This document shows, piece by piece, positions 17,601-26,510 of a DNA stretch of 56,723 nucleotides; positions within the stretch are counted from its first letter, which is position 1, and every line of letters begins with the position of its first letter. The DNA is taken from assembly GCA_934525735.1 (NCBI GenBank), contig CAKSZM010000003.1, positions 1 through 56,723 of the forward strand, given 5' to 3'. The position numbers and the translations under genes are program-made. The notes below the pieces were generated by a model, which saw nothing but the letters and a program-made list of their open reading frames with translations, made no database searches and was not told the origin of the DNA. This DNA comes from an uncultured Faecalibacterium sp. (GTDB lineage Bacteria; Bacillota; Clostridia; Oscillospirales; Ruminococcaceae).

Positions 17601-19484
17601 TTAACGGTATTTTCTGCGGCTGAACACATTCTGCGGTGCGATGTAGCTGCCATTGCGGCGGATCTCAAAGTGGCAGTGGTTGCCGCTGGAGCGTCCGGTG
17701 CTGCCCACATAGCCGATCAGCTGGCCCTGACGGACCGTCTGACCGGAATGCACGGCCAGCGACAGGCAGTGCGCATAGACCGTGGTATAGCCGCTGCCGT
17801 GACTGATGATGATGGAGTAGCCGTAGCCCGTACCGGCGCCGGCCTTGTTATAACCGGCCTTGGTGACGGTGCCGCCTGCCGATGCGTAGATCGGCGTGCC
17901 GGCAGCTGCGCAGATATCCACGCCCTTGTGGCTGCCGCCGTACCAGCGCGAGCAGTTCCGGTAGCCGGGCACCGGCCAGATGAACTGCCCGCTTCCGGTA
18001 ATATAGCTTGTCGAAGTCTGCACCTTCTTGGTGCCCACCACGATCTTTTCGGTGACAGGCTCCTTGATGACCTCGCTGCTGATGATCTGCTGCGACAGCT
18101 GCACACCGTCGGTGTTGTAAACACGCTGTGCGGTGATGCTGCGGATGCCGTTCTGGCCTTTCTGCACCGTCTTTTTGGTGCCCACATTGTACTCGCTGGA
18201 CTTAGTGGTCTCGGAGGAATAGGCGATTTCCTCCTGCCAGGTCTCGATCTTGGTGATGCGAACCTCCAGCGTAGCCTCCTGCTTGGTGACGATCAGCTCA
18301 TCGCCGGCCTGAATGTTGGATTTCTCGTTCAGCGGCGCGCCCTTGAAGTTCGTGTTCAGCTCGCACAGTTCCTTGAAGGTCAGGTCGTTCTTCTGTGCGA
18401 TGCTCCACAGGGTATCGCCGTTCTGCACGGTATAGATCTTTTCCTGCTGCTGCACACCGGAAAGTGCATTTTCCACGTCGACTTCATCCTGGAAGCTCTC
18501 ATTGAAATAGATGCCGTTTTCCAGCGTCACTTCCTTGTTGAAGCCCACCGTGACATTCGGGTCCTCCGGGTTCTCGTAAGGCTCCAGCAGACTGCTCAGG
18601 TAGCTCTGCAGGCTGGTGCCGTCGTTGCACACCGCAACCAGTTGATCGTCCAGATACAGCGCTGTGCCCTCGCTGATCTCATCGCTGGCGCTCTTCAGGA
18701 TGGCATCCGCCATCTCATTCTCGTTCATGACCTTATGAGCCACCGTCACGGTATAGGACGGTTCCACTGTCCAGGTGGTCTTGTCCGTACCGGCATAGTT
18801 GATACGTTCCTGCACGGCCTCGCGGGCAGCGTTGAACACATCCTCGTTGGCTACATAGCCCACGGCCTGTCCGTTCACCTGCACTTCCAGCGCATAGGGC
18901 TGGCGGATGGTGTTGTTAAATACTGTCACCATCACTGCCAGTGCACACACCGGCAGAATGTACATTGCCATGCGGGGCAGCGTTTTCAGGTTGCGCCGCA
19001 CGCCGCTTGTCAGGTAATGCCACGCGGCGCGGCAGGCCGCGCCAAAGCCCTGTTCTTTCCGCACCCGGTGGGCATGGACGAGCAGAGTGCCGCATCCGCG
19101 GAAGAACAGCACCACCGGGCCGAACAGGTCGCGGAACATCTGCGCCGCTCCGGGAAACGCCATGGCTGCAATGTTGGTCAGCAGATCCCGGGCTGCGCCG
19201 GCCGTATGGATCACAACAGCACGGATGCAGCGCCCGGCTCGGACGAATACATACTCGGTAGAAAAGCCCAGCGCATACAGTGCCTCGCCCGCTGCGGGCA
19301 CCGCCGGGTTGCGGGCAAGCCTGCGGCCGAGGCTGCTCATATGGTTCTGGGTCTTACGGCGCAGCCGATGCCGGCGCAGCAGCCCGATACACTGCAGCTG
19401 TGCCCAAAGGGAACGCAGTTTCTGCCCCCGCTTCGGTTTTACGGGCGCAGGATTCTGCTGTTCCCTTGTCTTATCTTCGATCAA
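17601..19484 (-). CDS. Membrane-anchored M23 cell-wall endopeptidase with LysM and G5 domains
   Basis: About 627 residues. Order: basic, partly hydrophobic cytoplasmic region (1-170), one membrane helix (MAMYILPVCALAVMVTVF, about 171-190), extracytoplasmic region, LysM (YTVQNGDTLWSIAQKNDL, near 347), G5 domain (about 405-485, with IETWQEEIAYSSE and VQKGQNGIRS), and M23 domain to the end (HKGVDICAAAGTPIYASAGG, TTVYAHC, GNHCHFEI: zinc ligands H, D and H present). It should cut peptide cross-links of peptidoglycan at the membrane face. The start is TTG 19484, because GGAAGGAG lies 9 bases before it and the promoter at 19608-19635 rules out a longer form. A GC-rich hairpin (19513-19532) just ahead of the ribosome site may modulate translation. 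The long N-terminal region is unusual. Confidence 0.88.
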   Translation of the reverse strand: MIEDKTREQQNPAPVKPKRGQKLRSLWAQLQCIGLLRRHRLRRKTQNHMSSLGRRLARNPAVPAAGEALYALGFSTEYVFVRAGRCIRAVVIHTAGAARDLLTNIAAMAFPGAAQMFRDLFGPVVLFFRGCGTLLVHAHRVRKEQGFGAACRAAWHYLTSGVRRNLKTLPRMAMYILPVCALAVMVTVFNNTIRQPYALEVQVNGQAVGYVANEDVFNAAREAVQERINYAGTDKTTWTVEPSYTVTVAHKVMNENEMADAILKSASDEISEGTALYLDDQLVAVCNDGTSLQSYLSSLLEPYENPEDPNVTVGFNKEVTLENGIYFNESFQDEVDVENALSGVQQQEKIYTVQNGDTLWSIAQKNDLTFKELCELNTNFKGAPLNEKSNIQAGDELIVTKQEATLEVRITKIETWQEEIAYSSETTKSSEYNVGTKKTVQKGQNGIRSITAQRVYNTDGVQLSQQIISSEVIKEPVTEKIVVGTKKVQTSTSYITGSGQFIWPVPGYRNCSRWYGGSHKGVDICAAAGTPIYASAGGTVTKAGYNKAGAGTGYGYSIIISHGSGYTTVYAHCLSLAVHSGQTVRQGQLIGYVGSTGRSSGNHCHFEIRRNGSYIAPQNVFSRRKYR

Positions 19485-19607
19485 AAGGGTTTTCTCCTTC
19501 CTTGCCGCCTGCGGTGCGCCGCAATGCGCACCGGCACGAATGACGGCGGCGGTCTGAAACGCGCAGCGGCCTTTTGGCAGACTCCCGCGCGGATTGCTCT
19601 GATTTTT

Positions 19608-19635
19608 ATTATACACCCTGCCCGCATTGAAACAA
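19608..19635 (-). promoter_or_regulatory. Promoter of the M23 hydrolase gene
   Basis: Minus strand TTGTTT (19630-19635), 16 bases, consensus TATAAT (19608-19613). It gives a leader of about 120 bases containing the hairpin GGTGCGC/GCGCACC. Confidence 0.65.
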
Positions 19636-19674
19636 GCATTGTCACAAAATTTGGGCGGTTCTTTCACTTACTTT

Positions 19675-20595
19675 TCACCAAAATAACACTACCATATCCT
19701 CCGGCAGCGGGCTTTCCACGGTCACGGCCCGTGTGTTTGCCGCATTTACCGGCACTTCGATGCGGATGCCGTCCGGCAGTTCAGTGTACTCCGGCACCCG
19801 AAAGGTCTGACACGCGCAGTGCAGCGCCTGACGGCCGATCCGCTCCCGGCTCCCGCCGTAGAGGTCATCCCCGGCCAGCGGATGGCCGATGGACGCAAAA
19901 TGCACCCGGATCTGGTGGGTGCGGCCGGTCACCGGCACGCAGGCGGCAAGGCTCAGGCCACGCTCCGCTTTTAATATGGTATATTCGGTGCGGCTGGGTT
20001 TGCCCTGCGGGGTCACGCACCGGCCGATGATGCTGTCGCCCCGGCGTCCGATGGGTGCATCGATGACGCCCGGCCCGAGAGGAAGCTCCCCTTCTACAAC
20101 GGCATAATAGAGCTTTTCCACATTCTGGGCCAGCAGCGGAGCTGCGTAGGCATGCTTTGCCGCCAGCACAAGGCCGCTGGTGTCTTTATCGATGCGGTTC
20201 ACCGGGCGGAACACCGGGCTTTCGCCCCGCTGCGCCGCCCATGCGGCATAGCCGTTGGCCAGCGTGCCGCCGGGATAGTTCAGCGTGGGGTGCACCGCCA
20301 GATGGGGCGGCTTTTCCAGCACGACGGCAAAGGCATCCTCATAAACGGCCTTTACCGGGATGTCCGGCTGCGGGGCCACGCCGTCCCCTTCCGGCGGAAG
20401 TTCAAAGCTCACCACCTGCCCGGGGTACACCCGGCGGTTGGCCAGCACCGGCTCGCCGTCCGCAAAAAAGCCGCCGCCCCGGAACTTGACTGCCCGGGCA
20501 AGGTCGGCGGAAACGGCACACTGGCGCAGAAAATTGCGCACAAGCGCGCCATTGCAGGTCTGTTCATTTTCCGGCACCGGAAAATACAGCCGCAT
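19675..20595 (-). CDS. RluA-family pseudouridine synthase
   Basis: 306 residues. An N-terminal S4-like RNA-binding part (AVKFRGGGFFADGEPVLAN) precedes the catalytic domain. The family motif appears as RPVNRIDKDTSGLVLAAK near residue 133, with the catalytic aspartate in RID; many relatives have HRLD. Later motifs are QGKPSRTEYTIL and VPVTGRTHQIRVHFASIGHPLAGDDLYGG, the standard RluA pattern. It should convert uridines in rRNA or tRNA; which site cannot be told. Start ATG 20595 is preceded by GGGGGGAGGGG. The gene is divergent from rnpB and its promoter shares the -35 hexamer with rnpB. Confidence 0.92.
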   Translation of the reverse strand: MRLYFPVPENEQTCNGALVRNFLRQCAVSADLARAVKFRGGGFFADGEPVLANRRVYPGQVVSFELPPEGDGVAPQPDIPVKAVYEDAFAVVLEKPPHLAVHPTLNYPGGTLANGYAAWAAQRGESPVFRPVNRIDKDTSGLVLAAKHAYAAPLLAQNVEKLYYAVVEGELPLGPGVIDAPIGRRGDSIIGRCVTPQGKPSRTEYTILKAERGLSLAACVPVTGRTHQIRVHFASIGHPLAGDDLYGGSRERIGRQALHCACQTFRVPEYTELPDGIRIEVPVNAANTRAVTVESPLPEDMVVLFW

Positions 20596-20630
20596 ATCCG
20601 CCCCTCCCCCCTGCGCAAAATATATAGATT

Positions 20631-20659
20631 ATTATAGCAAAAAATGTTCCCGCTTGCAA
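20631..20659 (-). promoter_or_regulatory. Promoter of the pseudouridine synthase gene, sharing its -35 with rnpB
   Basis: Minus strand TTGCAA (20654-20659), exactly 17 bases, TATAAT (20631-20636). TTGCAA is its own reverse complement, and the same six bases serve the rnpB promoter. Confidence 0.85.
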
Positions 20660-20682
20660 ATCCTGTTTTTTTATGGTACTAT
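20654..20682 (+). promoter_or_regulatory. Promoter of rnpB, sharing its -35 with the divergent synthase gene
   Basis: Plus strand TTGCAA (20654-20659), exactly 17 bases, TACTAT (20677-20682). The start would be near 20689. Confidence 0.85.
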
Positions 20683-20688
20683 AGGGAG

Positions 20689-21037
20689 CGGAAAACGAGT
20701 GGAACATACGGCGGCGGGGCGGCTTTGACCGCTCTGAGGAAAGTCCGGGCCTCACAGAGCACGGTAACTGCTAACGGCAGCCGAGGGTGACCTCAGGGAA
20801 AGTGCAACAGAAAGGAAACCGCCGCAGCAATGCGGTAAGGATGAAAGGGCGAGGTAAGAGCTCACCAGCGCATGGGTGACTATGCGGCTTTGTAAACCCT
20901 ACCGGAAGCAACGCCTATATGGGACGTACAGCGCTGCTCGCGTGTCCCGAAGGCGGCACGAGCCTGTCAGCAATGGCAGGTCTAGACAGATCGTCGTTTA
21001 ATACAGAACCCGGCTTACGGTCTATCTCGTTTTCCAT
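20689..21037 (+). ncRNA. rnpB: RNase P RNA (catalytic, bacterial class A type)
   Basis: The RNA subunit of RNase P, which trims tRNA 5' ends. Conserved core strings are present in order: GAGGAAAGTCCGGGC near 20736, ACAGAAAGGAAACC near 20808, AAGGATGAAAGGGCGAGGTA near 20837, AGAGCTCACCAGCGC, GACAGATCGTCGTT near 20985, and ACAGAACCCGGCTTAC near 21004. The ends pair as helix P1: GGAAAACGAG (20690-20699) with CTCGTTTTCC (21026-21035), which fixes the boundaries. Length is about 349 bases, normal for class A. It is transcribed alone from the shared divergent promoter and ends before the terminator at 21054. Confidence 0.97.
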
Positions 21038-21053
21038 TTTTACGGCTTTTTGG

Positions 21054-21085
21054 CGCTGTCTGCTCTTGTGCAGGCAGCGTTTTTG
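21054..21085 (+). terminator. Terminator of rnpB
   Basis: CGCTGTCTGC (21054-21063) pairs with GCAGGCAGCG (21070-21079) apart from one T-G pair, then TTTTTG. Confidence 0.88.
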
Positions 21086-21118
21086 TTTACGCCGCCATAC
21101 TTTTTACCAAGCTGTCAC

Positions 21119-21147
21119 TTTCCGTTTGGGTCAGTTTGTGGTATACT
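21119..21147 (+). promoter_or_regulatory. Possible promoter of nadE
   Basis: TTTCCG (21119-21124), 17 bases, TATACT (21142-21147). The -10 is good and the -35 weak. Confidence 0.45.
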
Positions 21148-21203
21148 ATGTGCACTGCAGACCATTGCAGTCAACTTTGAAAGACAGGATGTGAAATCCT
21201 CCG

Positions 21204-23129
21204 ATGAAAGATGGTTTTTTGAAAGCTGCCGCTTTCTCCCCCGCTCTGCGGGTGGCGGACTGCGCATATAACACCCGGCAGATCCTTGCCTGCCTGCAGG
21301 ATGCCGCCGCCCGCGGCGTGAAGCTGGCGGTGTTCCCCGAGTTCTGCCTGACCGGCTACACCTGCGGCGATCTGTTCCTGCAGCGCACGCTGCAGCAGGG
21401 CGCACTGGACGCTCTGCGCACCCTGCTGGACGAAACAAAAGAGCTGGATGTGGTCACGCTGGTGGGGCTGCCGCTGATGGTGCACGGCAAGCTGTACAAC
21501 TGCGCCGCTGTGCTGTGCCGCGGGCAGCTGCTGGGTCTTGTGCCTAAGACCTACCTGCCCAACTACGGCGAGTTCTACGAAAAGCGCCAGTTCACCCCGG
21601 GCAGCACTGAGGTGGAGATGATCTCCGTCTGCGGCCAGCAGGTACCTTTCGGCACTTCGGTGCTGTTCCGCTGCCGTCAGATGCCCAGCTTTGTGCTGGG
21701 CGTGGAGCTTTGCGAAGATTTGTGGAGCGCCCTGCCGCCTTCCACCTTCCACGCACTGGCCGGTGCCACCGTGATCGCCAACCTTTCTGCCAGCGATGAG
21801 ACGGTCGGCAAGGCCGAGTACCGCCGGGCGCTGGTGTCCAACCAGTCTGCCCGCCTGCTGTGCGGCTACCTGTATGCCTCTGCCGGGCACGGCGAGAGCA
21901 CACAGGATATGGTGTTTGCCGGGCACGACCTGATCGCCGAAAACGGCACCATCCTCTCCGAGAACGCACCGTTTGACGGCGGCTTTGCCGAGACCGAGAT
22001 CGACTGCCAGCGCATGGAAGCCGAGCGCGCCCGCAACACCAGCTTTGAGCTGAGCGGCGACGGCTACACCACCGTGGAGTTCGATCTGGAACCTGTTGAA
22101 ACGGTGCTGACTCGTTGGATCGACCCGGCGCCCTTTGTGCCCGGCGACCCCAAACGCCGCGCCGAGCGCTGCGAACTTATTTTGAAAATGCAGGCCGACG
22201 GCCTTGCCAAGCGGCTGGAGCATGCCCACGCAAAGACGGCGGTCATCGGCATCTCCGGCGGTCTGGACAGCTGCCTTGCCCTGCTGGTGGCCGTGCGCGC
22301 CATGAAACAGCTGGGCCGACCCGCCAGCGATGTGCTGGCCGTGACGATGCCCTGCTTCGGCACCACAAAGCGCACCCGCAGCAACGCCGAGATCCTCTGC
22401 GACGAGCTGCATGTTTCTTTTAAAGAGATCGATATTGCCAACACGGTGCACAGCCACTTTGCCGACATCGGGCAGGACGAAAGCGTGCTGGACGTGACCT
22501 TTGAAAACGGTCAGGCCCGTGTACGCACCCTGGAGCTGATGGACACCGCCAACCGCACCGGCGGTCTGGTGGTGGGCACCGGCGATTTGTCCGAGCTGGC
22601 GCTGGGCTGGGCCACCTACAACGGCGACCACATGAGCATGTACGGCGTCAATGCCGGTGTGCCCAAAACGCTGGTGCGCCATCTGGTGCATTACGAAGCC
22701 GATATTGCCGCCACCGACGCCCTGCGCAAGGTACTGCTGGACATTCTGGATACGCCCGTTTCCCCCGAGCTGCTGCCCGCCAAGGACGGCGAGATCGCGC
22801 AGAAGACCGAAGACCTTGTCGGCCCGTATGAGCTGCACGACTTCTACCTGTATCAGGTGCTGCGCTTCGGCTTCGGCCCGGCAAAGATCTTCCGTCTGGC
22901 AAAGGCAGCTTTCGCCGGCCGGCCGGAATACCCCGACAGCGTGCTCTACAAGTGGCTGCGCAACTTCTACTGGCGGTTCTTCGCCCAGCAGTTCAAGCGC
23001 AGCTGCCTGCCCGACGGCCCCAAAGTGGGCAGTGTCACCCTTTCGCCCCGCAGCGACTGGCGGATGCCCAGTGATGCCTGCGCCGCGCTGTGGCTGGCCG
23101 AGCTGGAGCAGCTCCCGATCAAGGATTGA
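21204..23129 (+). CDS. nadE: Glutamine-dependent NAD+ synthetase
   Basis: 641 residues, the long two-domain type. Residues 1 to about 290 form a nitrilase-fold glutaminase with Glu in VFPEFCLTGYTCGD, Lys in VPKTYLPNYGEFYEKR, and the nucleophile Cys in LGVELCEDLW. From about residue 340 comes the synthetase with P-loop IGISGGLDSCLALL and VVGTGDLSELALGWATYNGD. The enzyme turns deamido-NAD into NAD with glutamine-derived ammonia. The ribosome site before ATG 21204 is weak (GGATG). It heads a plus-strand operon with the NusG-II and LCP genes; the next gene starts two bases after its stop. Confidence 0.96.
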   Translation: MKDGFLKAAAFSPALRVADCAYNTRQILACLQDAAARGVKLAVFPEFCLTGYTCGDLFLQRTLQQGALDALRTLLDETKELDVVTLVGLPLMVHGKLYNCAAVLCRGQLLGLVPKTYLPNYGEFYEKRQFTPGSTEVEMISVCGQQVPFGTSVLFRCRQMPSFVLGVELCEDLWSALPPSTFHALAGATVIANLSASDETVGKAEYRRALVSNQSARLLCGYLYASAGHGESTQDMVFAGHDLIAENGTILSENAPFDGGFAETEIDCQRMEAERARNTSFELSGDGYTTVEFDLEPVETVLTRWIDPAPFVPGDPKRRAERCELILKMQADGLAKRLEHAHAKTAVIGISGGLDSCLALLVAVRAMKQLGRPASDVLAVTMPCFGTTKRTRSNAEILCDELHVSFKEIDIANTVHSHFADIGQDESVLDVTFENGQARVRTLELMDTANRTGGLVVGTGDLSELALGWATYNGDHMSMYGVNAGVPKTLVRHLVHYEADIAATDALRKVLLDILDTPVSPELLPAKDGEIAQKTEDLVGPYELHDFYLYQVLRFGFGPAKIFRLAKAAFAGRPEYPDSVLYKWLRNFYWRFFAQQFKRSCLPDGPKVGSVTLSPRSDWRMPSDACAALWLAELEQLPIKD

Positions 23130-23131
23130 TT

Positions 23132-23485
23132 ATGAAGAAAAAGAACATTCTCATCAACGTTATTTTTGTTGTCATCGTGCTGGTGATTGCCGCCGTTCTG
23201 CTGGTGGTGCGCAACCTGCGCTCCACCGCCCAGCCCCTGCGGGCTGAGCTGATCTACGGCGACAACAACACCACCATGAACCTGCCGCTGGACGTCAACG
23301 AGACCTACGATGTGGACACCGGCTACTATACCGTGCACATCGAGATCAAGGACGGCGCCGCCCGGTTCGTGGATTCCCCCTGCCCGGATCACATCTGCGA
23401 AAGCTTCGGCTGGCTTTCCAACGAGGACCAGACGGCCACCTGCCTGCCGGCCCGCGCTGTGCTGACCATTGTTCCGGCTGAATGA
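23132..23485 (+). CDS. Membrane-anchored NusG domain II protein
   Basis: 117 residues. An N-terminal membrane helix (IVLVIAAVLLVV, about 10-26) is followed by an extracytoplasmic beta-rich domain. The domain carries the NusG-II pattern: a strand-rich region with YTVHIEIKDGAARFVDSPCP, then DHICESFGWLSNEDQTATCL and VLTIV at the end. The three cysteines in SPCPDHIC and TCLP recur in this family and could form a disulfide or bind something. Clostridia often carry such small proteins; their role is not established. Translation probably depends on nadE, since its ATG lies two bases after the nadE stop. An in-frame upstream Met at 23090 lies inside nadE and is unlikely. Confidence 0.88.
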   Translation: MKKKNILINVIFVVIVLVIAAVLLVVRNLRSTAQPLRAELIYGDNNTTMNLPLDVNETYDVDTGYYTVHIEIKDGAARFVDSPCPDHICESFGWLSNEDQTATCLPARAVLTIVPAE

Positions 23486-23510
23486 GCACCCTGCTCAGAA
23501 GGAGATCTCT

Positions 23511-25208
23511 ATGAAAGATGATTCCAACCGTTCTCTGCGCCACGTAGGCCGGAAGGCCGGCGGTACCGAGGACCGTACCGTTGTGGTGGACAGTTCCGCC
23601 TTTTTCTCCGACACCCCGCCGGAGCCGTCCAAACCGCCCCGCCGTCCTTCTTCCCGCAAGCCGAACGGCGGCGGCCAGCGCACCCCTCCCCCGCGCCGCA
23701 GCGGCCCGGCAGACGGTGCAGCCGTGATGCCTTCCCGCTTCGGGCAGATCCTGCTCTGGGTGCAGGGCATCCTGAGCATTCTTTCTCTGGTGCAGCTGTG
23801 GCGCACCCAGATGCTGCCCGTGCTGTATCTGGTCATTCTTGCCGCGCTGCTGGCGCTGCTGTGGCTGCTGGTCAAGCGCTGCCAGGAGTACAACGTTCCC
23901 GGCAAGGTTTCCCGTGTGTTCTCGGTGTTCCTGTGCGCCGCCATGGCGCTGGGCTGCATCTGGGCGCAGCAGGGTCTTTCCGCTCTGGACAGCATGACCA
24001 ACGGTATCCTGACCGGTGCCGAGGCCAACAAGATCACCAAGGAGCCGTTCGTGATCTATCTGAGCGGCGTGGACACCCGCGGCGAGCTGACCGAGAATGC
24101 CCGCAGCGACGTGAATATTCTTGCCGTTGTGAACCCCGTGACCAAGCGGGTGGCTCTGATCAATACGCCCCGCGACTACTATGTTGATCTGGCGGGCACC
24201 GACAGCAAGGACAAGCTGACCCATGCCGGTCTGTACGGCGTGGAGACCAGCATGGCCACGCTGGGCAACCTCTACGGCATCAACGTCGATCACTACATCC
24301 GCATCAACTTTGCAGGCTTTATCAGCATCGTGGATGCGCTGGGCGGCGTGGACGTCTACTCCGATCAGGCGTTCACTTCGGTGGGCAGCCCCGGATACTA
24401 TGACCCCACCACCTTTGTGGAAGGCTGGAACCATCTGGACGGCAAGGCAGCCCTTGCCTTCGCCCGTGAGCGCCATGCCTTTGCTTCCGGCGATATCCAG
24501 CGCGGCATCAACCAGATGAAGGTCATTGACGCCATGCTGAACAAGATCAAGTCCCCTGCCCTGCTGATGGGCTTTTCCAAGATCATGGACGCCGCGTCCG
24601 ACTGCTTTGTGACCGATTTTTCGCAGGAGCAGATCAGCGCACTGGTGCGGATGCAGCTGAGCGATTTTGCCGACTGGGATATCCAGAGCTACACCGTCAC
24701 CGGTTCCAGCTCCACCAGCACCAAGTGCTACTCGGCCAAGGGGCAGAAGCTCTACGTCATGAAGCCGGATGAAGCCGCCGTGAGCAAGGCGAAGGAAATG
24801 ATCGCCTCCGTGCTGGGCGGTGAAGGCTCCGTAGCCTCCACCGGCCAGAAGCCGGAAAAGGATGACGTCTTCACCCCCACCACCGACCCGGACGCCGCCG
24901 TTTCTGTGCCGGAAGAATCTGCCGAGAGCGTCATTCTGGAAGCGCCTGCTGAAAGCGTTCCCGAGGAAGCCCCGGCCGAAACGCCTGCCGAACAGCCCAC
25001 AGAGCAGCCTGCCGATACCCAGCCGCAGCAGCCGGAAGCTCCCGCGCAGGGCGAGACCGGCGGCGACGCTTCCACCGAAGCACCTTCCATCTCCTTGCCC
25101 ACGCAGGAAGAAGTAGAGCAGGCGGCATCCTCCATCTACAATGCCGCTTCCACCATTCTGGATGCCATCTATAACGCGGCATCCCAGCAGCAGAACGCTG
25201 CTTCCTGA
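23511..25208 (+). CDS. LytR-CpsA-Psr (LCP) family cell-wall glycopolymer transferase
   Basis: 565 residues. Basic, proline-rich cytoplasmic tail (1-78), two or three membrane helices (about 80-150), then the LCP domain (about 200-390). The domain shows ALINTPRDYYVDLAG (arginine and aspartate of the active site), GLYGVETSMATLGNLYGINV, DHYIRINFAGF and ALAFARERHAFASGDIQRG. Such enzymes move lipid-linked glycopolymers onto peptidoglycan. The last 130 residues are a low-complexity Pro/Glu/Ala tail ending in a short Ala-rich helix (NAASTILDAIYNAASQQQN), longer than usual. ATG 23511 follows AAGGAG; an upstream in-frame ATG at 23469 lies inside the preceding gene. Third gene of the nadE operon. Confidence 0.92.
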   Translation: MKDDSNRSLRHVGRKAGGTEDRTVVVDSSAFFSDTPPEPSKPPRRPSSRKPNGGGQRTPPPRRSGPADGAAVMPSRFGQILLWVQGILSILSLVQLWRTQMLPVLYLVILAALLALLWLLVKRCQEYNVPGKVSRVFSVFLCAAMALGCIWAQQGLSALDSMTNGILTGAEANKITKEPFVIYLSGVDTRGELTENARSDVNILAVVNPVTKRVALINTPRDYYVDLAGTDSKDKLTHAGLYGVETSMATLGNLYGINVDHYIRINFAGFISIVDALGGVDVYSDQAFTSVGSPGYYDPTTFVEGWNHLDGKAALAFARERHAFASGDIQRGINQMKVIDAMLNKIKSPALLMGFSKIMDAASDCFVTDFSQEQISALVRMQLSDFADWDIQSYTVTGSSSTSTKCYSAKGQKLYVMKPDEAAVSKAKEMIASVLGGEGSVASTGQKPEKDDVFTPTTDPDAAVSVPEESAESVILEAPAESVPEEAPAETPAEQPTEQPADTQPQQPEAPAQGETGGDASTEAPSISLPTQEEVEQAASSIYNAASTILDAIYNAASQQQNAAS

Positions 25209-25227
25209 CCCGACATAACACAGAAAA

Positions 25228-25253
25228 ACCCGGACCGCCGCAGCAGTCCGGGT
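25228..25253. terminator. Bidirectional terminator between the LCP gene and deoB
   Basis: ACCCGGAC (25228-25235) pairs with GTCCGGGT (25246-25253). There is a run of A on the left and T on the right, so it can end both converging transcripts. Confidence 0.92.
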
Positions 25254-25269
25254 TTTTCTTATGCTCTTT

Positions 25270-26448
25270 TTACGCCTTGATCTCGTTCCAGACGCTCTTG
25301 CCGTCCAGAGAGGAAGCGTCCACGCCCAGATACTCGCAGATGGTCTGCGCGATAGTGCCGAAGCACAGCTTCGTGCCGAGATCTACGCCCGGCTTCACGC
25401 CCTTGCCGCAAACGAGATACGGCACATACTCGCGGGTGTGGTCGGTGGTCTTGGTGTAGGACGGGTCGCAGCCGTGATCCGCCGTCACCATCAGCAGGTC
25501 GCCCTCCCGCATGCCGGGGATGAAGTCGGCAAGGAACTTGTCGAACTCGGTGGCGGCAGCGGCGTAGCCTGCCACATCGCGGCGGTGGCCGTACAGCATA
25601 TCAAAGTCCACCAGATTCACGAAGGCCAGGCCCTCGAAATCGCGGGTCTGCAAGGCCTTAGTAAAGGCGATGCCATTGGTATTGCCGGTGGTCTTGATCT
25701 TTTCGGTCACGCCTTCGCCGTCGAAGATATCGAAGATCTTGCCCACGGCGATAACGTCCTTGCCTGCGCCCTTGAGCAGGTCGAGCATGGTGGCGCGGGG
25801 CGGCTTCAGGCTCAGGTCGTGGCGGTTGGTGGTACGGTAGAAGGTATCGGCAGTCTTGCCCAGGAAGGGGCGCGCAATGACACGGCCCACGCCGTACTCG
25901 CCCTTGAGCATCTCACGGGCGATCTCGCAGTAGCGGTACAGCTCCGGCACCGGCACCAGCTCTTCGTTGGCCGCTACCTGAAAAACACTGTCGGCGCTGG
26001 TATAGACGATGAGAGCGTTCTCCCGCATGGCCTGCTCGCCGTAGTCCTTCAGCACCTGCGTGCCGGAGTAAGGCTTGTTGCACAGCACTTTGTGGCCGGT
26101 CTTTTCCTCAAACTCATGGATGAGGCTGTCCGGGAAGCCCTCCGGGAAGGTGGGCAGGGGTTTCGGGCTGACCACACCGGCGATCTCCCAGTGGCCGATG
26201 GTGGTATCCTTGCCCATGCTCTGCTCCTGCAGGCGGGCAAAAGCACCGGTGGGTGCATCGGTCCTTTCGCCGGCAGCCACGCCGTCGATGTTGAACAGGC
26301 CCAGCTTGCGCAGGTTGGGGCAGTTGAAATTCGGGTGCTTTGCGATGGCACCCAGAGTGTTGGTGCCCTCGTCGCCAAACGCCGCGGCGTCCGGCTCTGC
26401 GCCGATGCCGAAACTGTCGAGGACGATCAGAAAAACACGCTTTTCCAT
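25270..26448 (-). CDS. deoB: Phosphopentomutase
   Basis: Converts (deoxy)ribose 1-phosphate to the 5-phosphate, linking nucleoside phosphorolysis (Pdp, DeoD) to central metabolism. 392 residues, the usual length. Alkaline-phosphatase-superfamily metal motifs: LIVLDSFGIGAEPDAAAFGD with metal Asp at the N-terminus, GHWEIAG near residue 145, and the C-terminal cluster VNLVDFDMLYGHRRD and VTADHGCDPSYTKTTDHTRE. The threonine needed for phosphorylation lies in GADTF-type context as TSADSVFQVAANEE. Start ATG 26448 with GGAGGAAATGGAG upstream. It is not adjacent to the other nucleoside genes but may share regulation with bmpA (common 11-mer at the -35). Confidence 0.95.
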   Translation of the reverse strand: MEKRVFLIVLDSFGIGAEPDAAAFGDEGTNTLGAIAKHPNFNCPNLRKLGLFNIDGVAAGERTDAPTGAFARLQEQSMGKDTTIGHWEIAGVVSPKPLPTFPEGFPDSLIHEFEEKTGHKVLCNKPYSGTQVLKDYGEQAMRENALIVYTSADSVFQVAANEELVPVPELYRYCEIAREMLKGEYGVGRVIARPFLGKTADTFYRTTNRHDLSLKPPRATMLDLLKGAGKDVIAVGKIFDIFDGEGVTEKIKTTGNTNGIAFTKALQTRDFEGLAFVNLVDFDMLYGHRRDVAGYAAAATEFDKFLADFIPGMREGDLLMVTADHGCDPSYTKTTDHTREYVPYLVCGKGVKPGVDLGTKLCFGTIAQTICEYLGVDASSLDGKSVWNEIKA

Positions 26449-26510
26449 ATCGGTTTACTCCATTTCCTCCGGGTTCTCTGCCCCGGATAAAGTGCTACTT
26501 CTTATCTTGT

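Noticed and set aside
19484..19610. c-di-AMP (ydaO) riboswitch before the M23 hydrolase
   Set aside because: The family often precedes such genes, but the leader is only about 120 bases and I find none of the conserved ydaO strings.
19675..20595. Inactive pseudouridine synthase because HRLD reads NRID
   Set aside because: The catalytic aspartate and the following TSG are intact, and substitutions of the His occur in active relatives.
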